Source: an uncultured Bacteroidales bacterium (GTDB taxonomy: Bacteria; Bacteroidota; Bacteroidia; Bacteroidales; FEN-979). From it: a stretch of 64,000 nucleotides of DNA. Location: NCBI GenBank assembly GCA_903837605.1, contig CAILVF010000038.1:1-64000 (forward strand), read 5' to 3'. The notes below the pieces were generated by a model, which did not search any database, was not told where the DNA came from, and was given only the letters and a program-made list of their open reading frames with translations. A program made the position numbers and the translations under genes. Of the stretch, positions 44,956 through 52,999 are shown one piece after another (position 1 is the first letter of the stretch; each line of letters starts with the position of its first letter).

Positions 44956-46176
44956 ATGATCTTTCGCATCGCATTCAGGAACATCTGGAGGAACAAGGTC
45001 AGGAGCCTTATCGTGATCACGGCTATTACGCTGGGGCTGGCCGGCGGACTCATGGCTGCTGCGGTTATGACAGGTATGATTGACCAGAAAGTGAGGTCCG
45101 TTATCAACACCGAACTTTCGCATATACAACTTCACGATCCCTCCTTCCTGAAAAATTACGAAGCCCGTTTCGTGATCGCTGCACCTGCCGAACTGATGAA
45201 GAAGATATCAGGAATGCCGGGAGTGAAGTCGTTGTGTGGCAGAACCCGCCTCACAGGAATGGCAGCTTCCCCGAATTCGGCTGCAGGGGTCCAGATCATG
45301 GGAGTTGATCCCGAACGTGAAAGAATGGTGACCAACCTGTATAAACTCATCCCCGACAGCAGCGGGGGCTGGTTCAATGGAAGCCGAAAAAATCAGGTCA
45401 TGATCGGCCATAAGCTGGCCGAGAAACTGAAAGTAAGACTGAAATCCAAGATCGTCCTGAGGTTCCAGGGAACCGACGGCAACCTGGATGAAGCCGCTTT
45501 CAGCATCGGCGGGATCTTCGGCTCTTCAAACTCGGTATTCGACGAAAGCACTGTCTTTGTAAAGAAAACCGACCTGGATGCCATTACCGGCGGCAATAGC
45601 GGGATTCACGAAGTTGCAGTGCTGCTCAACGATATAGAGGGCATCCCCCTGATGCAAGCCCGTCTGAAAAAACTTTTCCCTGCAACCGAAGTGCAGAACT
45701 GGATGGAAATCAAACCAGAGATGGGACTGCTTACTTCCGTTATTGCCGTGGAGATCTATGTCATCCTCGGGATCATCCTGTTCGCCCTGGCATTTGGTAT
45801 AGTCAATACCATGCTGATGATAGTTTTCGAGCGGACGAGGGAGCTCGGGATGCTGATGGCGGTTGGGATGAGCAAGTCAAGGGTCTTCACCATGATCATG
45901 CTCGAAACAGTTTTCCTGACAATCATAGGGGGGGTAATCGGTATGGCGCTGGGCGCTTTGCTTATCGCTGTCCTGCACCGTTTCGGGATAGACTTGTCGG
46001 CTATGGCCAAAGGGCTGGCGGCTTACGGAGTCGACTCAAAGATATACCCCTTCATCACCAGGGAATTTTATATAAACCTAACTATAATGATACTTTCAAC
46101 CGGGCTTCTTTCGGCCATTCTGCCGGCACGCAAGGCTTTGCAGCTGAAGCCTGTAGAAGCGATTAGGATAGAGTGA
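44956..46176 (+). CDS. FtsX/LolCE-type ABC transporter permease 2
   Basis: About 406 residues, same layout as permease 1: MIFRIAFRNIWRNKVRSLIVITAITLGLAGG, periplasmic domain, then membrane segments and a last FPARKALQLKPVEAIRIE-like end. I start at ATG 44956, where the conserved RNIWRNK segment begins; the longer frame reads through the previous gene. Its TGA lies in the first unit of a heptanucleotide array (46175 on). Confidence 0.92.
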   Translation: MIFRIAFRNIWRNKVRSLIVITAITLGLAGGLMAAAVMTGMIDQKVRSVINTELSHIQLHDPSFLKNYEARFVIAAPAELMKKISGMPGVKSLCGRTRLTGMAASPNSAAGVQIMGVDPERERMVTNLYKLIPDSSGGWFNGSRKNQVMIGHKLAEKLKVRLKSKIVLRFQGTDGNLDEAAFSIGGIFGSSNSVFDESTVFVKKTDLDAITGGNSGIHEVAVLLNDIEGIPLMQARLKKLFPATEVQNWMEIKPEMGLLTSVIAVEIYVILGIILFALAFGIVNTMLMIVFERTRELGMLMAVGMSKSRVFTMIMLETVFLTIIGGVIGMALGALLIAVLHRFGIDLSAMAKGLAAYGVDSKIYPFITREFYINLTIMILSTGLLSAILPARKALQLKPVEAIRIE

Positions 46177-46226
46177 TGCAAGATGCGGGATGCGGGATGC
46201 AGAATATGGGATGTAAAAAGCGAAGC
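46175..46226 (+). repeat. heptanucleotide array with GCGAAGC core
   Basis: Six 7-bp units (gatgcaa, gatgcgg, gatgcgg, gatgcag, aatatgg, gatgtaa; 46175-46216), then a GCGAAGC (46220-46226) with only a two-pair stem. Same family as 3801-3835 and the complement of 79-148. It starts inside the stop codon of permease 2, so it lies in the operon's mRNA before the ATPase gene. Confidence 0.8.
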
Positions 46227-46276
46227 AGCGAAATGGCTCATGGCTTGTATAATGGTAATAGATTAATTCAAGGACT

Positions 46277-46963
46277 ATGAATATCATCGAAATAAAAAAC
46301 CTGAGCAAGGTATACGATGCAAAGACCATCCCTGTTTACGCACTTAACGGCGTGGACCTTTCCTTTAAACAGGGCGAATTCACCTGTATCGTAGGTCCTT
46401 CAGGGTCTGGCAAGACCACTATGCTGAATCTCCTCGGCGGGCTCGACAGCCCCAGCTCGGGCGAGATCAGGATTGCAAATACCGATATCACCTCCCTTAA
46501 ATCCAGGCAGCTCATCGATTTCAGGCTTAGAAATATCGGCTTTGTCTTCCAGTCGTTCAACCTCATCCCCGTTCTTACGGCAAAAGAGAACGTTGAATTC
46601 ATCATGCAGCTGCAGGGGGTTAAAAAAGATCAGAGAGACAAGCGGACGCTGGAACTTATGCAATCGGTGGGGCTTGGAGAAAAGATAAATGCACGGCCGG
46701 CCAAGCTTTCGGGCGGACAGCAGCAGAGGGTCGCCGTTGCCAGGGCCCTGGCTTCAAAGCCCAGGTTCATCCTTGCCGATGAACCTACAGCCAATCTCGA
46801 TTCGAAATCGGCCGAAAACCTTCTCGAAATCATGGAAAAACTGAACCGTGAAGAGAACATCACCTTCATTTTTTCAACCCACGATTCCAGAGTGGTAGCC
46901 AAAGCCCGGAGGGTTGTAACACTTGAGGACGGAAGAATTGTCAGCGACATCTCAAAGAACTGA
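46277..46963 (+). CDS. LolD-like ABC transporter ATP-binding protein
   Basis: 228 residues, the standard size. Walker A GPSGSGKT, Q-loop FVFQSFNLIPVLTAKEN, signature LSGGQQQRVAVARAL, Walker B ILADEPTANLD and the H-loop FSTHD are all present. The sequence belongs to the MacB/LolD/FtsE group. Hydrolyses ATP to drive the two FtsX permeases upstream. The gap from permease 2 (100 bp) holds the repeat array. Confidence 0.97.
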   Translation: MNIIEIKNLSKVYDAKTIPVYALNGVDLSFKQGEFTCIVGPSGSGKTTMLNLLGGLDSPSSGEIRIANTDITSLKSRQLIDFRLRNIGFVFQSFNLIPVLTAKENVEFIMQLQGVKKDQRDKRTLELMQSVGLGEKINARPAKLSGGQQQRVAVARALASKPRFILADEPTANLDSKSAENLLEIMEKLNREENITFIFSTHDSRVVAKARRVVTLEDGRIVSDISKN

Positions 46964-46970
46964 GCCAGGT

Positions 46971-48227
46971 ATGAAACCCGTTGCAGTTTATATTCTAACA
47001 CTGCTTTTTATCCTTCTGCTGACTGCGGATGGCATCGCCCTGGGACAGCCTCCCTGTCCCCGTGCCAAGGCATCAGCTGCGCAAAGCGGCGACAGCACAG
47101 GCAATCCCGCCGCAGACTCATCCGCAGTCAAAAAAGAAAGATCCTGGTCATTCAACGGCTATGTAAAAGACATGCAAACGTTGATCGTTCATATGATTGA
47201 CGAACCATGGGTGACCGACAATCTAATCCATAACCGTAATAATTTCAAATGGAATATCTCAAAGAGTTTCACTTTCTGCCTGCAGGAGAGGAACCGATTC
47301 TACTGGGGTGGCCTTACCGCTATAAGCCCCCAGTACGCCGATTTCATTGCATATGACAATGGCCTGGTAAACATGTCTTGGAATATTTTCTCGGGGAAAT
47401 CCTATGTCCTGAACATTGCTATTGACAGGGTGTGGTTTGATTACACCCGTGACAAATTCCAGGTCACCCTGGGCCGGCAGAGGATCAACTGGAGCCAGAC
47501 TTTCGTGTGGAATCCCAACGATATTTTCAACACCTATTCATATTTTGATTTTGATTATGAAGAAAAGCCTGGCAGCGATGCGGTCAGGCTGCAGTATTTT
47601 ACAAGTCCTTCGTCAAGGGCCGAAATCGCCGTTAAGGCCGACAAGGATCAAAAGATCACCGCTGCAGGACTGTATCGTTTCAATAAATGGAAATATGATT
47701 TCCAGGGATTAGCCGGGATTTATACCCAGAGTGACCTGGTATTGGGGCTTGGATGGGCAGGCCAGATCGCAGGAGGAGGTTTTAAAGGTGAGATGAGCTG
47801 GTTCCAGCCACTCAAACATTTCGGGGACACAACAGGGGTATTTCTTTCTTCGATCGAATATGATTATACGTTCAGGAACTCCATATTCCTGCAGTTTGAA
47901 GGATTCTACAACTCTAACCATACAAATTCGACCAATGTCCTGATCAACCAGTTCAATCCCGCCCTTTTGAATGCGAAGAATCCCTTCCTGACCGGCTTTT
48001 CAATTTTCGGCAATATCTCCTACCCTGTCACGCCCCTGATCAGCCTGGCCCTGGCTGGAATTTACAATCCAACCAACAAAATGTACTTTATCATCCCAAC
48101 CTTTACTTTTTCCCTCATGAACAACCTGGACCTGTCACTGATCTCACAGACCTTCCAAACTTATGACCCGGCCCTGATGGGTTCATGCCAGACTTCGGTC
48201 TTCGTAAGGCTGAAGGTTTCATTTTAA
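46971..48227 (+). CDS. outer-membrane beta-barrel protein linked to the LolCD-like genes
   Basis: About 418 residues. After a signal peptide and a low-complexity linker (about residues 20-55, QPPCPRAKASAAQSG) the chain is rich in amphipathic strands (FNGYVKDMQTLIVHM, FQVTLGRQRINWSQTFVWNPNDIF, SIFLQFEGFYNSNH) and ends in VFVRLKVSF, an aromatic C-terminus as outer-membrane barrels have. The strand GRQRINW and WNPNDIFN resemble DUF1302-like and alginate-porin barrels. It begins 8 bases after the ATPase stop. Likely receives or passes on the cargo of the LolA-like protein at the outer membrane (inference). Confidence 0.82.
   Translation: MKPVAVYILTLLFILLLTADGIALGQPPCPRAKASAAQSGDSTGNPAADSSAVKKERSWSFNGYVKDMQTLIVHMIDEPWVTDNLIHNRNNFKWNISKSFTFCLQERNRFYWGGLTAISPQYADFIAYDNGLVNMSWNIFSGKSYVLNIAIDRVWFDYTRDKFQVTLGRQRINWSQTFVWNPNDIFNTYSYFDFDYEEKPGSDAVRLQYFTSPSSRAEIAVKADKDQKITAAGLYRFNKWKYDFQGLAGIYTQSDLVLGLGWAGQIAGGGFKGEMSWFQPLKHFGDTTGVFLSSIEYDYTFRNSIFLQFEGFYNSNHTNSTNVLINQFNPALLNAKNPFLTGFSIFGNISYPVTPLISLALAGIYNPTNKMYFIIPTFTFSLMNNLDLSLISQTFQTYDPALMGSCQTSVFVRLKVSF
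47020..47130. repeat. 12-bp inverted repeat inside barrel gene, with 14-bp dispersed copy 4
   Basis: TGACTGCGGATG (47020-47031) and CATCCGCAGTCA (47119-47130) are perfect inverted copies 87 bp apart. The right arm is part of the dispersed core CTCATCCGCAGTCA (47117-47130). The 111-bp unit encodes the end of the signal peptide and the linker of the barrel gene. Confidence 0.75.
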
Positions 48228-48272
48228 TAAATTTTTATACTAAATTTGTTATTGTGATCAACATACTGTTTT

Positions 48273-48280
48273 TAACTTTG
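48273..48280 (+). promoter_or_regulatory. -7 promoter box directly before TlpA-like gene
   Basis: TAACTTTG ends 5 bp before the ATG at 48286. With transcription expected about 7 bp downstream of the box, the mRNA would be leaderless or the start would lie further inside the gene. Confidence 0.5.
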
Positions 48281-48285
48281 TGTTT

Positions 48286-49425
48286 ATGAAGTCACATCCT
48301 GCCATTGCATTCAGTGCAGTACTGCTATTTTCAGCAATTGGTCTTACGGCCCATGCAAAACCTGCCGTTACTTATCATATATCGGGCCAGGCAACGGGAA
48401 AAGACGGGCAAAAGCTTTCTTTGAGGATCCCCAGCCAGGATGAGGCAAACCGGCAAATAGTTGAAATAAAAGACGGAAAATTCGAATTCAGCGGCACTAA
48501 CCCGACCTGCGAAAAAGCAGTTATTTCCTTTGAGGAGGACCTGCTTGATAATGATGGTATAACAAAGATATTCCAGGTATTCCTGGAAAAAGAGGTTGAA
48601 CTGACAGCCTTGCCAGACTCCCTGGGCATGTTTAAGTTTTTAAAAGGCAGGCTTAATATCGAAGCCGACAGCCTGAACCATAAATCCTGGGCATATTATA
48701 AAGGGCTTGATTCACTTTACACCAAGGTGGTCAGGGCAGGTGAAGCCGGTAATACAAAAGAAAGTGACAGTTTATATAATCTGTATAAAAAACAGAATAT
48801 TGAACGCAGTAAAAGGTTCTATGAGGAAAACCTTTTACCCATGGGCAATTCGATAATTACCGTGGAATATTTATATCAAAAATGCCTTAATAGCGACTAT
48901 GGATTCGATGACGCCGTCGTAGAGAACTATTTTTCCCACATCAATGTTTCAATGCAAAATTCCTTTTATTACAAGGGTATAGAAGAATATTTGAGGGGAA
49001 AAAAGCTGATGCTTACGGGGAAGAGGTATATTGATACCCTGCTGCAGACCCCCGGCGGAAAATCTCTCAGGCTGTCATCCGCCATCAAAGGGAAAAAACT
49101 GGTGCTGCTTGACTTCTGGGCATCCTGGTGCAGCCGCTGCAGGTATCTTACAACCCAGCTTACCGGCCCATATCAAAAATACAAATCGAAAGGATTTGAA
49201 ATTGTAAGCATTTCGATAGATGAAAACAGCAAGAACTGGCTGAGGGCAAATGCGAATGACAGTATCCCCTGGATAAGCCTGAGGGCGGAACCTGACATCC
49301 ATATTACTATGCTTTATAATACAAATTCTCTTCCCCTGACGCTTCTGGTTGATCAGGATGGAGTAATCATTGCCAGAAATATCAAGCAGGAGGAGTTGAT
49401 AAAGATCCTTGACTCGTTGCCATGA
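48286..49425 (+). CDS. TlpA-like thioredoxin with DUF4369-type N-domain
   Basis: About 379 residues. Signal peptide (to HAKP), then a beta-rich DUF4369-like domain (TYHISGQATGKDGQKLSLRIPSQDE), a helical middle (about 120-250) and a C-terminal thioredoxin domain from about 265: VLLDFWASWCSRCRYL with the CSRC active site near 282-285, FEIVSISIDENSKNW and the cis-Pro segment SLPLTLLVD. Such proteins reduce or isomerise disulfides in the periplasm. ATG 48286 is chosen; the GTG at 48280 lies in the -7 box. Its stop overlaps the next ATG (ATGA). Confidence 0.92.
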   Translation: MKSHPAIAFSAVLLFSAIGLTAHAKPAVTYHISGQATGKDGQKLSLRIPSQDEANRQIVEIKDGKFEFSGTNPTCEKAVISFEEDLLDNDGITKIFQVFLEKEVELTALPDSLGMFKFLKGRLNIEADSLNHKSWAYYKGLDSLYTKVVRAGEAGNTKESDSLYNLYKKQNIERSKRFYEENLLPMGNSIITVEYLYQKCLNSDYGFDDAVVENYFSHINVSMQNSFYYKGIEEYLRGKKLMLTGKRYIDTLLQTPGGKSLRLSSAIKGKKLVLLDFWASWCSRCRYLTTQLTGPYQKYKSKGFEIVSISIDENSKNWLRANANDSIPWISLRAEPDIHITMLYNTNSLPLTLLVDQDGVIIARNIKQEELIKILDSLP

Positions 49426-51014
49426 AAAAGTTTTCCATACCTGCTGTATTAATTACAGCTCTTTTTTACCTGGATGGACTGTTGCCGGTTTTCGCCCAGC
49501 AGCCGGAGTTCACCAGGGTATTTTACGATCCCTTACCCGGCAGGTCCGCCCAGGTTTATTGCGCGGCTCCAACCACCGATGGCAATTACTTTATAGGGGG
49601 CTATAAAGACCACCGGCCTTCTGCCATAAAAATGGATCCCTCGGGAAATATTATCTGGGGAAGGAGTTACAGTGATACGACAGGAAATATATTCTGTGTA
49701 ACGCCAACGAATGACGGGCATTTCCTCCTGGCAGGCAACATCACTAATTATAACGGCACCCAATCGGAATTGCTGTTTATTAAAATAAACCAGGATGGCG
49801 ATACCGCATGGTCCAAACTAATCAACATGGGGCAGGCTGCCTCTGCATTTTTCATCCGCCAAACCGGCGACAACGGGTTCATCAGCGGGGGCTTTTTTGA
49901 GGACAACACTCCTCCCTATCCCAAGGCTTTTGTCCTGAAACTGGATTCACAGGGTAATTTAAGCTGGTGCAGGGGATTCTCCTCAGGGAATTACAATAAC
50001 ACTGCTTTCGCTGCAGCTGAACTCCCCGACGGAAATTACATCATCACGGGTTCTGTCGGAAATAGCAGCGGGTATTCAAGCAGCCTCCTCCTGATGAAAC
50101 TAAGTTCTTCAGGTGAAATTGTCTGGTCCAAAAAACATTTTATTCCAGATAACTACCAGTCAAAAGGCAATGACCTGGTAGTATTGCCCGACGGGATCTT
50201 ATGCTATTTTACTGACTATACCAGTTCAATGGCCCTGATGAAAACCGACACATCGGGCAACGTAATCTGGTCAAAGGATGTAGGGCATGATGGGTCATTG
50301 GTATATTCCAGGCCGGGTGGAAAAATGTGTAAGACGGCCGGCGGGGGCTACCTCCTTATGAATGCGGCCGAATTCTTTGGTCCGATCGGTTCTTTGGTAA
50401 AAGTCGATTCAAATGCTGATCCAGTCTGGGCAAAGAATATCTGGTTCCTGCCAAGCCTGGCGCTCGAGGCATATGACAGCGGTATTATCGCGTTGGGGAA
50501 CGGACCTATTTTGGGTGTACGGATGAGCCCGACCTATAATCCCCAGATCGGGATAATTAAAATGAACTCTTCGGGGAACAGCAGTTATTGCGTTGAGTCC
50601 AACTCATTTCTCAACACCCCTGCTCAGGCCGCAATGGTCCCAGTTGACCTGGCAACGACGGTGGCGGGAATTGAAAGTGATTTTCATCCCCCCGTATACA
50701 GCATCACACTTCAGTCTGACACCGGCTGTGTCGCGTTTACAGGTGGTATGGCTGAGACTGCCCCGGCCGATCCCTTAACAATAATCCCTAACCCTTCCAA
50801 CGGGGATTTGCATTTTGAGTTCAACACCCGGGCCGGAATTGATATAACCAGCCTGAGTGTCTACAATTCTGTCGGAGAAAGGATCTTCAGTAAATATGGA
50901 ATCAAAAAGGAGGAGCCAGGCATCAACCTTACCTTCCTCTCAAACGGGATTTATGAGGTAATAATTGTCGCAGGCGGAAGGGTTTATTCCCAAAAGGTCC
51001 TCATCATTCATTAG
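49422..51014 (+). CDS. secreted repeat protein with T9SS type-A domain
   Basis: 530 residues with a signal peptide (to FAQQ). The body consists of short repeating blocks of the form DGNYIITG...SSGEIVWSK (for example SGNIIWGRSYSD, QGNLSWCRGFSS, SGNVIWSKDVG), a propeller-like pattern seen in Bacteroidota surface proteins. The last 80 residues from IIPNPSNGDLHFEF to the end (GIYEVIIVAGGRVYSQKVLI) are a type-A sorting domain. Its ATG overlaps the stop of the TlpA-like gene (ATGA), so the two are translationally coupled; the thioredoxin may help its Cys residues. Function unknown. Confidence 0.88.
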   Translation: MKKFSIPAVLITALFYLDGLLPVFAQQPEFTRVFYDPLPGRSAQVYCAAPTTDGNYFIGGYKDHRPSAIKMDPSGNIIWGRSYSDTTGNIFCVTPTNDGHFLLAGNITNYNGTQSELLFIKINQDGDTAWSKLINMGQAASAFFIRQTGDNGFISGGFFEDNTPPYPKAFVLKLDSQGNLSWCRGFSSGNYNNTAFAAAELPDGNYIITGSVGNSSGYSSSLLLMKLSSSGEIVWSKKHFIPDNYQSKGNDLVVLPDGILCYFTDYTSSMALMKTDTSGNVIWSKDVGHDGSLVYSRPGGKMCKTAGGGYLLMNAAEFFGPIGSLVKVDSNADPVWAKNIWFLPSLALEAYDSGIIALGNGPILGVRMSPTYNPQIGIIKMNSSGNSSYCVESNSFLNTPAQAAMVPVDLATTVAGIESDFHPPVYSITLQSDTGCVAFTGGMAETAPADPLTIIPNPSNGDLHFEFNTRAGIDITSLSVYNSVGERIFSKYGIKKEEPGINLTFLSNGIYEVIIVAGGRVYSQKVLIIH

Positions 51015-51066
51015 GCCCAGCCGGGGCCCCGGTATTTTAAAAGCCTGAATACAGACATATTTCGCT

Positions 51067-51074
51067 TACTTTTG
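51067..51074 (+). promoter_or_regulatory. -7 promoter box for TIP30-like gene
   Basis: TACTTTTG, 27 bp before the ATG at 51102. Upstream a GC-rich palindrome CCGGGGCCCCGG (51021-51032), followed by TATTTTAA, may end the previous transcript. Confidence 0.45.
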
Positions 51075-51101
51075 AAATACTTTTAAATTCAAATTATCCA
51101 A

Positions 51102-51773
51102 ATGAAAATAAAACCTGTAATAACGGGAACAACCGGGATGGTTGGCAAAGGTGTCCTTCTTGAATGTCTCGACAGCCCTGATGTTGAATCAGTACTGGTG
51201 ATAAACCGCAAATCTTTGGGCTTGAAGCATCCTAAACTGAAGGAAGTCCTGCACAGTGATTTTTTCGACCTGGCGCCTGTAGCATCAGAAATGAAAGGGT
51301 ATGATTCCTGCTTTTTCTGCCTTGGGGTGTCATCAGCGGGTATGAAGGAAGAGGAATACACCCGTTTGACCTACGGACTGACGCTGACTTTTGCAAAAAC
51401 ATTCATATCACAGAACCCCGGTTCGGTATTTTGCTATGTTTCAGGTGCAGGAACCGATTCTTCGGAAAAAGGAAAGGTCATGTGGGCGAGGGTCAAAGGC
51501 CGGACCGAAAATGCCTTGCTTGCACTTCCGTTCAAAGCCGCTTACATGTTCAGGCCCGGGTTTATCGAACCGTTAAAAGGCATAAGGTCAGCTACGAAAT
51601 TGTATAACACCCTTTATATAATCCTCAGGCCTTTATTCCCAATTTTCAGGGCCCTGCCAAAATACGCGACAGATACGGTAAGAGTTGGTAGAGCCATGAT
51701 CAATGTGGGCCTCGCAGGGTATGAGAAAAACCATCTTGAATGTACCGATATAAACATTATTGCAAAAAAGTAA
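51102..51773 (+). CDS. NAD(P)-binding oxidoreductase, TIP30/YbjT-like
   Basis: 223 residues, extended short-chain dehydrogenase fold. The cofactor loop is ITGTTGMVGKGVLLECL; further landmarks are VLVINRKSLGL, CFFCLGVSSAGM, YVSGAGTDSSEKG with a Ser at the usual active-site place, and FRPGFIEPLKG. Bacterial relatives of eukaryotic TIP30/HTATIP2 act as NAD(P)H-binding proteins of unknown substrate. The YxxxK pair is replaced by WARVKGR, so classical SDR catalysis is not certain. Four bases precede the next gene. Confidence 0.87.
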   Translation: MKIKPVITGTTGMVGKGVLLECLDSPDVESVLVINRKSLGLKHPKLKEVLHSDFFDLAPVASEMKGYDSCFFCLGVSSAGMKEEEYTRLTYGLTLTFAKTFISQNPGSVFCYVSGAGTDSSEKGKVMWARVKGRTENALLALPFKAAYMFRPGFIEPLKGIRSATKLYNTLYIILRPLFPIFRALPKYATDTVRVGRAMINVGLAGYEKNHLECTDINIIAKK

Positions 51774-51776
51774 TTT

Positions 51777-52070
51777 ATGAAAACTAAATTTTTCTTCGGC
51801 CTGCTGGGTTTTTCAGTCCTGGCCCTCCTCCTTTTTACAGGATGTGCCCATCGCGAGATCGTAACCCACTGCCTGCAGGGGCATACCTATGGTTTCTGGG
51901 GTGGTTTATGGCACGGGCTGATCTCTCCCTTTGACCTGATAGGCATGCTTATCTATGACGACGTAACCGTCTTCGCCCAGAACAATAACGGCGCCTGGTA
52001 TGCATTCGGCTTTATTCTGGGTGGCGGTGGCTGGGGCCTCCTGGGCGGGAACAGGCTGGGAAGGAGATAA
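51777..52070 (+). CDS. small glycine-rich lipoprotein
   Basis: 97 residues. N-terminal hydrophobic stretch with the lipobox LFTGC (Cys 23). The mature 75 residues contain FWGGLWHGLISPFDLIGMLIYDDVTVFAQNN and a Gly-rich end (FILGGGGWGLLGG) that could be a membrane segment or loop. Similar short lipoproteins occur widely in Bacteria, but I cannot name the family. Probably cotranscribed with the TIP30-like gene. Confidence 0.8.
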   Translation: MKTKFFFGLLGFSVLALLLFTGCAHREIVTHCLQGHTYGFWGGLWHGLISPFDLIGMLIYDDVTVFAQNNNGAWYAFGFILGGGGWGLLGGNRLGRR

Positions 52071-52093
52071 CTGACGAATCGACACTCCTTGTT

Positions 52094-52816
52094 ATGGGAA
52101 GTCTTTCTCAAACCGGCATTGAGCAGATTATACAAAAGCACCTGCTCCCTTCCGCACATTTTATTTACGGTTTTGCCGATCTGCGGGGCCTTCTGATACC
52201 GGAGTTCAGGGAATTCTCATCAGGGATATCCATAGGGAAAAAACTGGCTGACAACATCCTGGATTCTATTGAAACCCGGCCGACCCTGGAGTACTATGAG
52301 CATTACAGGGAGATGAACCTGGCGCTGGAACAGATCATCGATGCCATATGCCTTGATTTGAGACAAAATAAGGTCAAATGCATAAAAGTGTCGCCAACGG
52401 TGGTCATGACCAGCGAGGAATTCAGGCCCTACCTGAAAGAATTGAGGTATAAGCTGTCTCATAAAATGGTGGCAACAAGGGCCGGCCTGGGATGGATAGG
52501 TAAAACCGACCTGTTTGTCTCTAAAGCTTTCGGCCCCCGGCTCAGGCTGGCAAGCATCCTTATTGAACAGAATGTCAAACCAGGAAACAGGCCCATTGAT
52601 AACAGCCGCTGCGGGAGCTGTGCGGTCTGCGTTGATAAATGCCCTGCGCATGCCGCAAACGGCAGGTCATGGGATATTCATACCGACCGTGACCTGTTTT
52701 TTGATGCAGAAAAATGCCGTGAACAATGCGGACGGTTCGGGATGGAGATTTTAATGAAGGATACCAGGATATGCGGGATTTGTGTTTCGGTTTGCCCCCT
52801 GGGAAGAAACCTGTAA
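52094..52816 (+). CDS. QueG-like double iron-sulfur cluster protein
   Basis: 240 residues of the COG1600 group related to epoxyqueuosine reductase QueG. Landmarks: GLGWIGKTDLFVSKAFGPRLRLASIL, which in QueG lies near the cobalamin site, CGSCAVCVDKCPAHA and CGICVSVCPLGR, two CxxCxxCxxxCP motifs for two 4Fe-4S clusters. Compared with true QueG (about 380 residues) it lacks the C-terminal HEAT repeats and several N-terminal motifs, so I do not give the name queG; it may be a different reductase. The stop codon lies in the first unit of a 43-bp tandem duplication. Confidence 0.85.
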   Translation: MGSLSQTGIEQIIQKHLLPSAHFIYGFADLRGLLIPEFREFSSGISIGKKLADNILDSIETRPTLEYYEHYREMNLALEQIIDAICLDLRQNKVKCIKVSPTVVMTSEEFRPYLKELRYKLSHKMVATRAGLGWIGKTDLFVSKAFGPRLRLASILIEQNVKPGNRPIDNSRCGSCAVCVDKCPAHAANGRSWDIHTDRDLFFDAEKCREQCGRFGMEILMKDTRICGICVSVCPLGRNL

Positions 52817-52882
52817 CCGGTCTGACATTGACGGTTGAACCCTGGGAAGAAACCGTTAACCGGTCTGAAATTTACGGTTGGA
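52797..52882 (+). repeat. 43-bp tandem duplication at the 3' end of the QueG-like gene
   Basis: Two adjacent 43-bp units (52797-52839, 52840-52882) identical at 38 of 43 positions, starting with CCCTGGGAAGAAACC. The first contains the last codons (CPLGRNL) and the stop of the gene; the second is outside of it. There is no third copy. Confidence 0.85.
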
Positions 52883-52999
52883 CGTTGTATCCGGGTAACT
52901 TCAATTAAATTCCTTCATTGCTGCAAACCAATTAGCGGAATTCTTTCGTTTCCCGATAAAATCCTTAAATTTATCTCCTCAAAACTTAAAACCACAACC

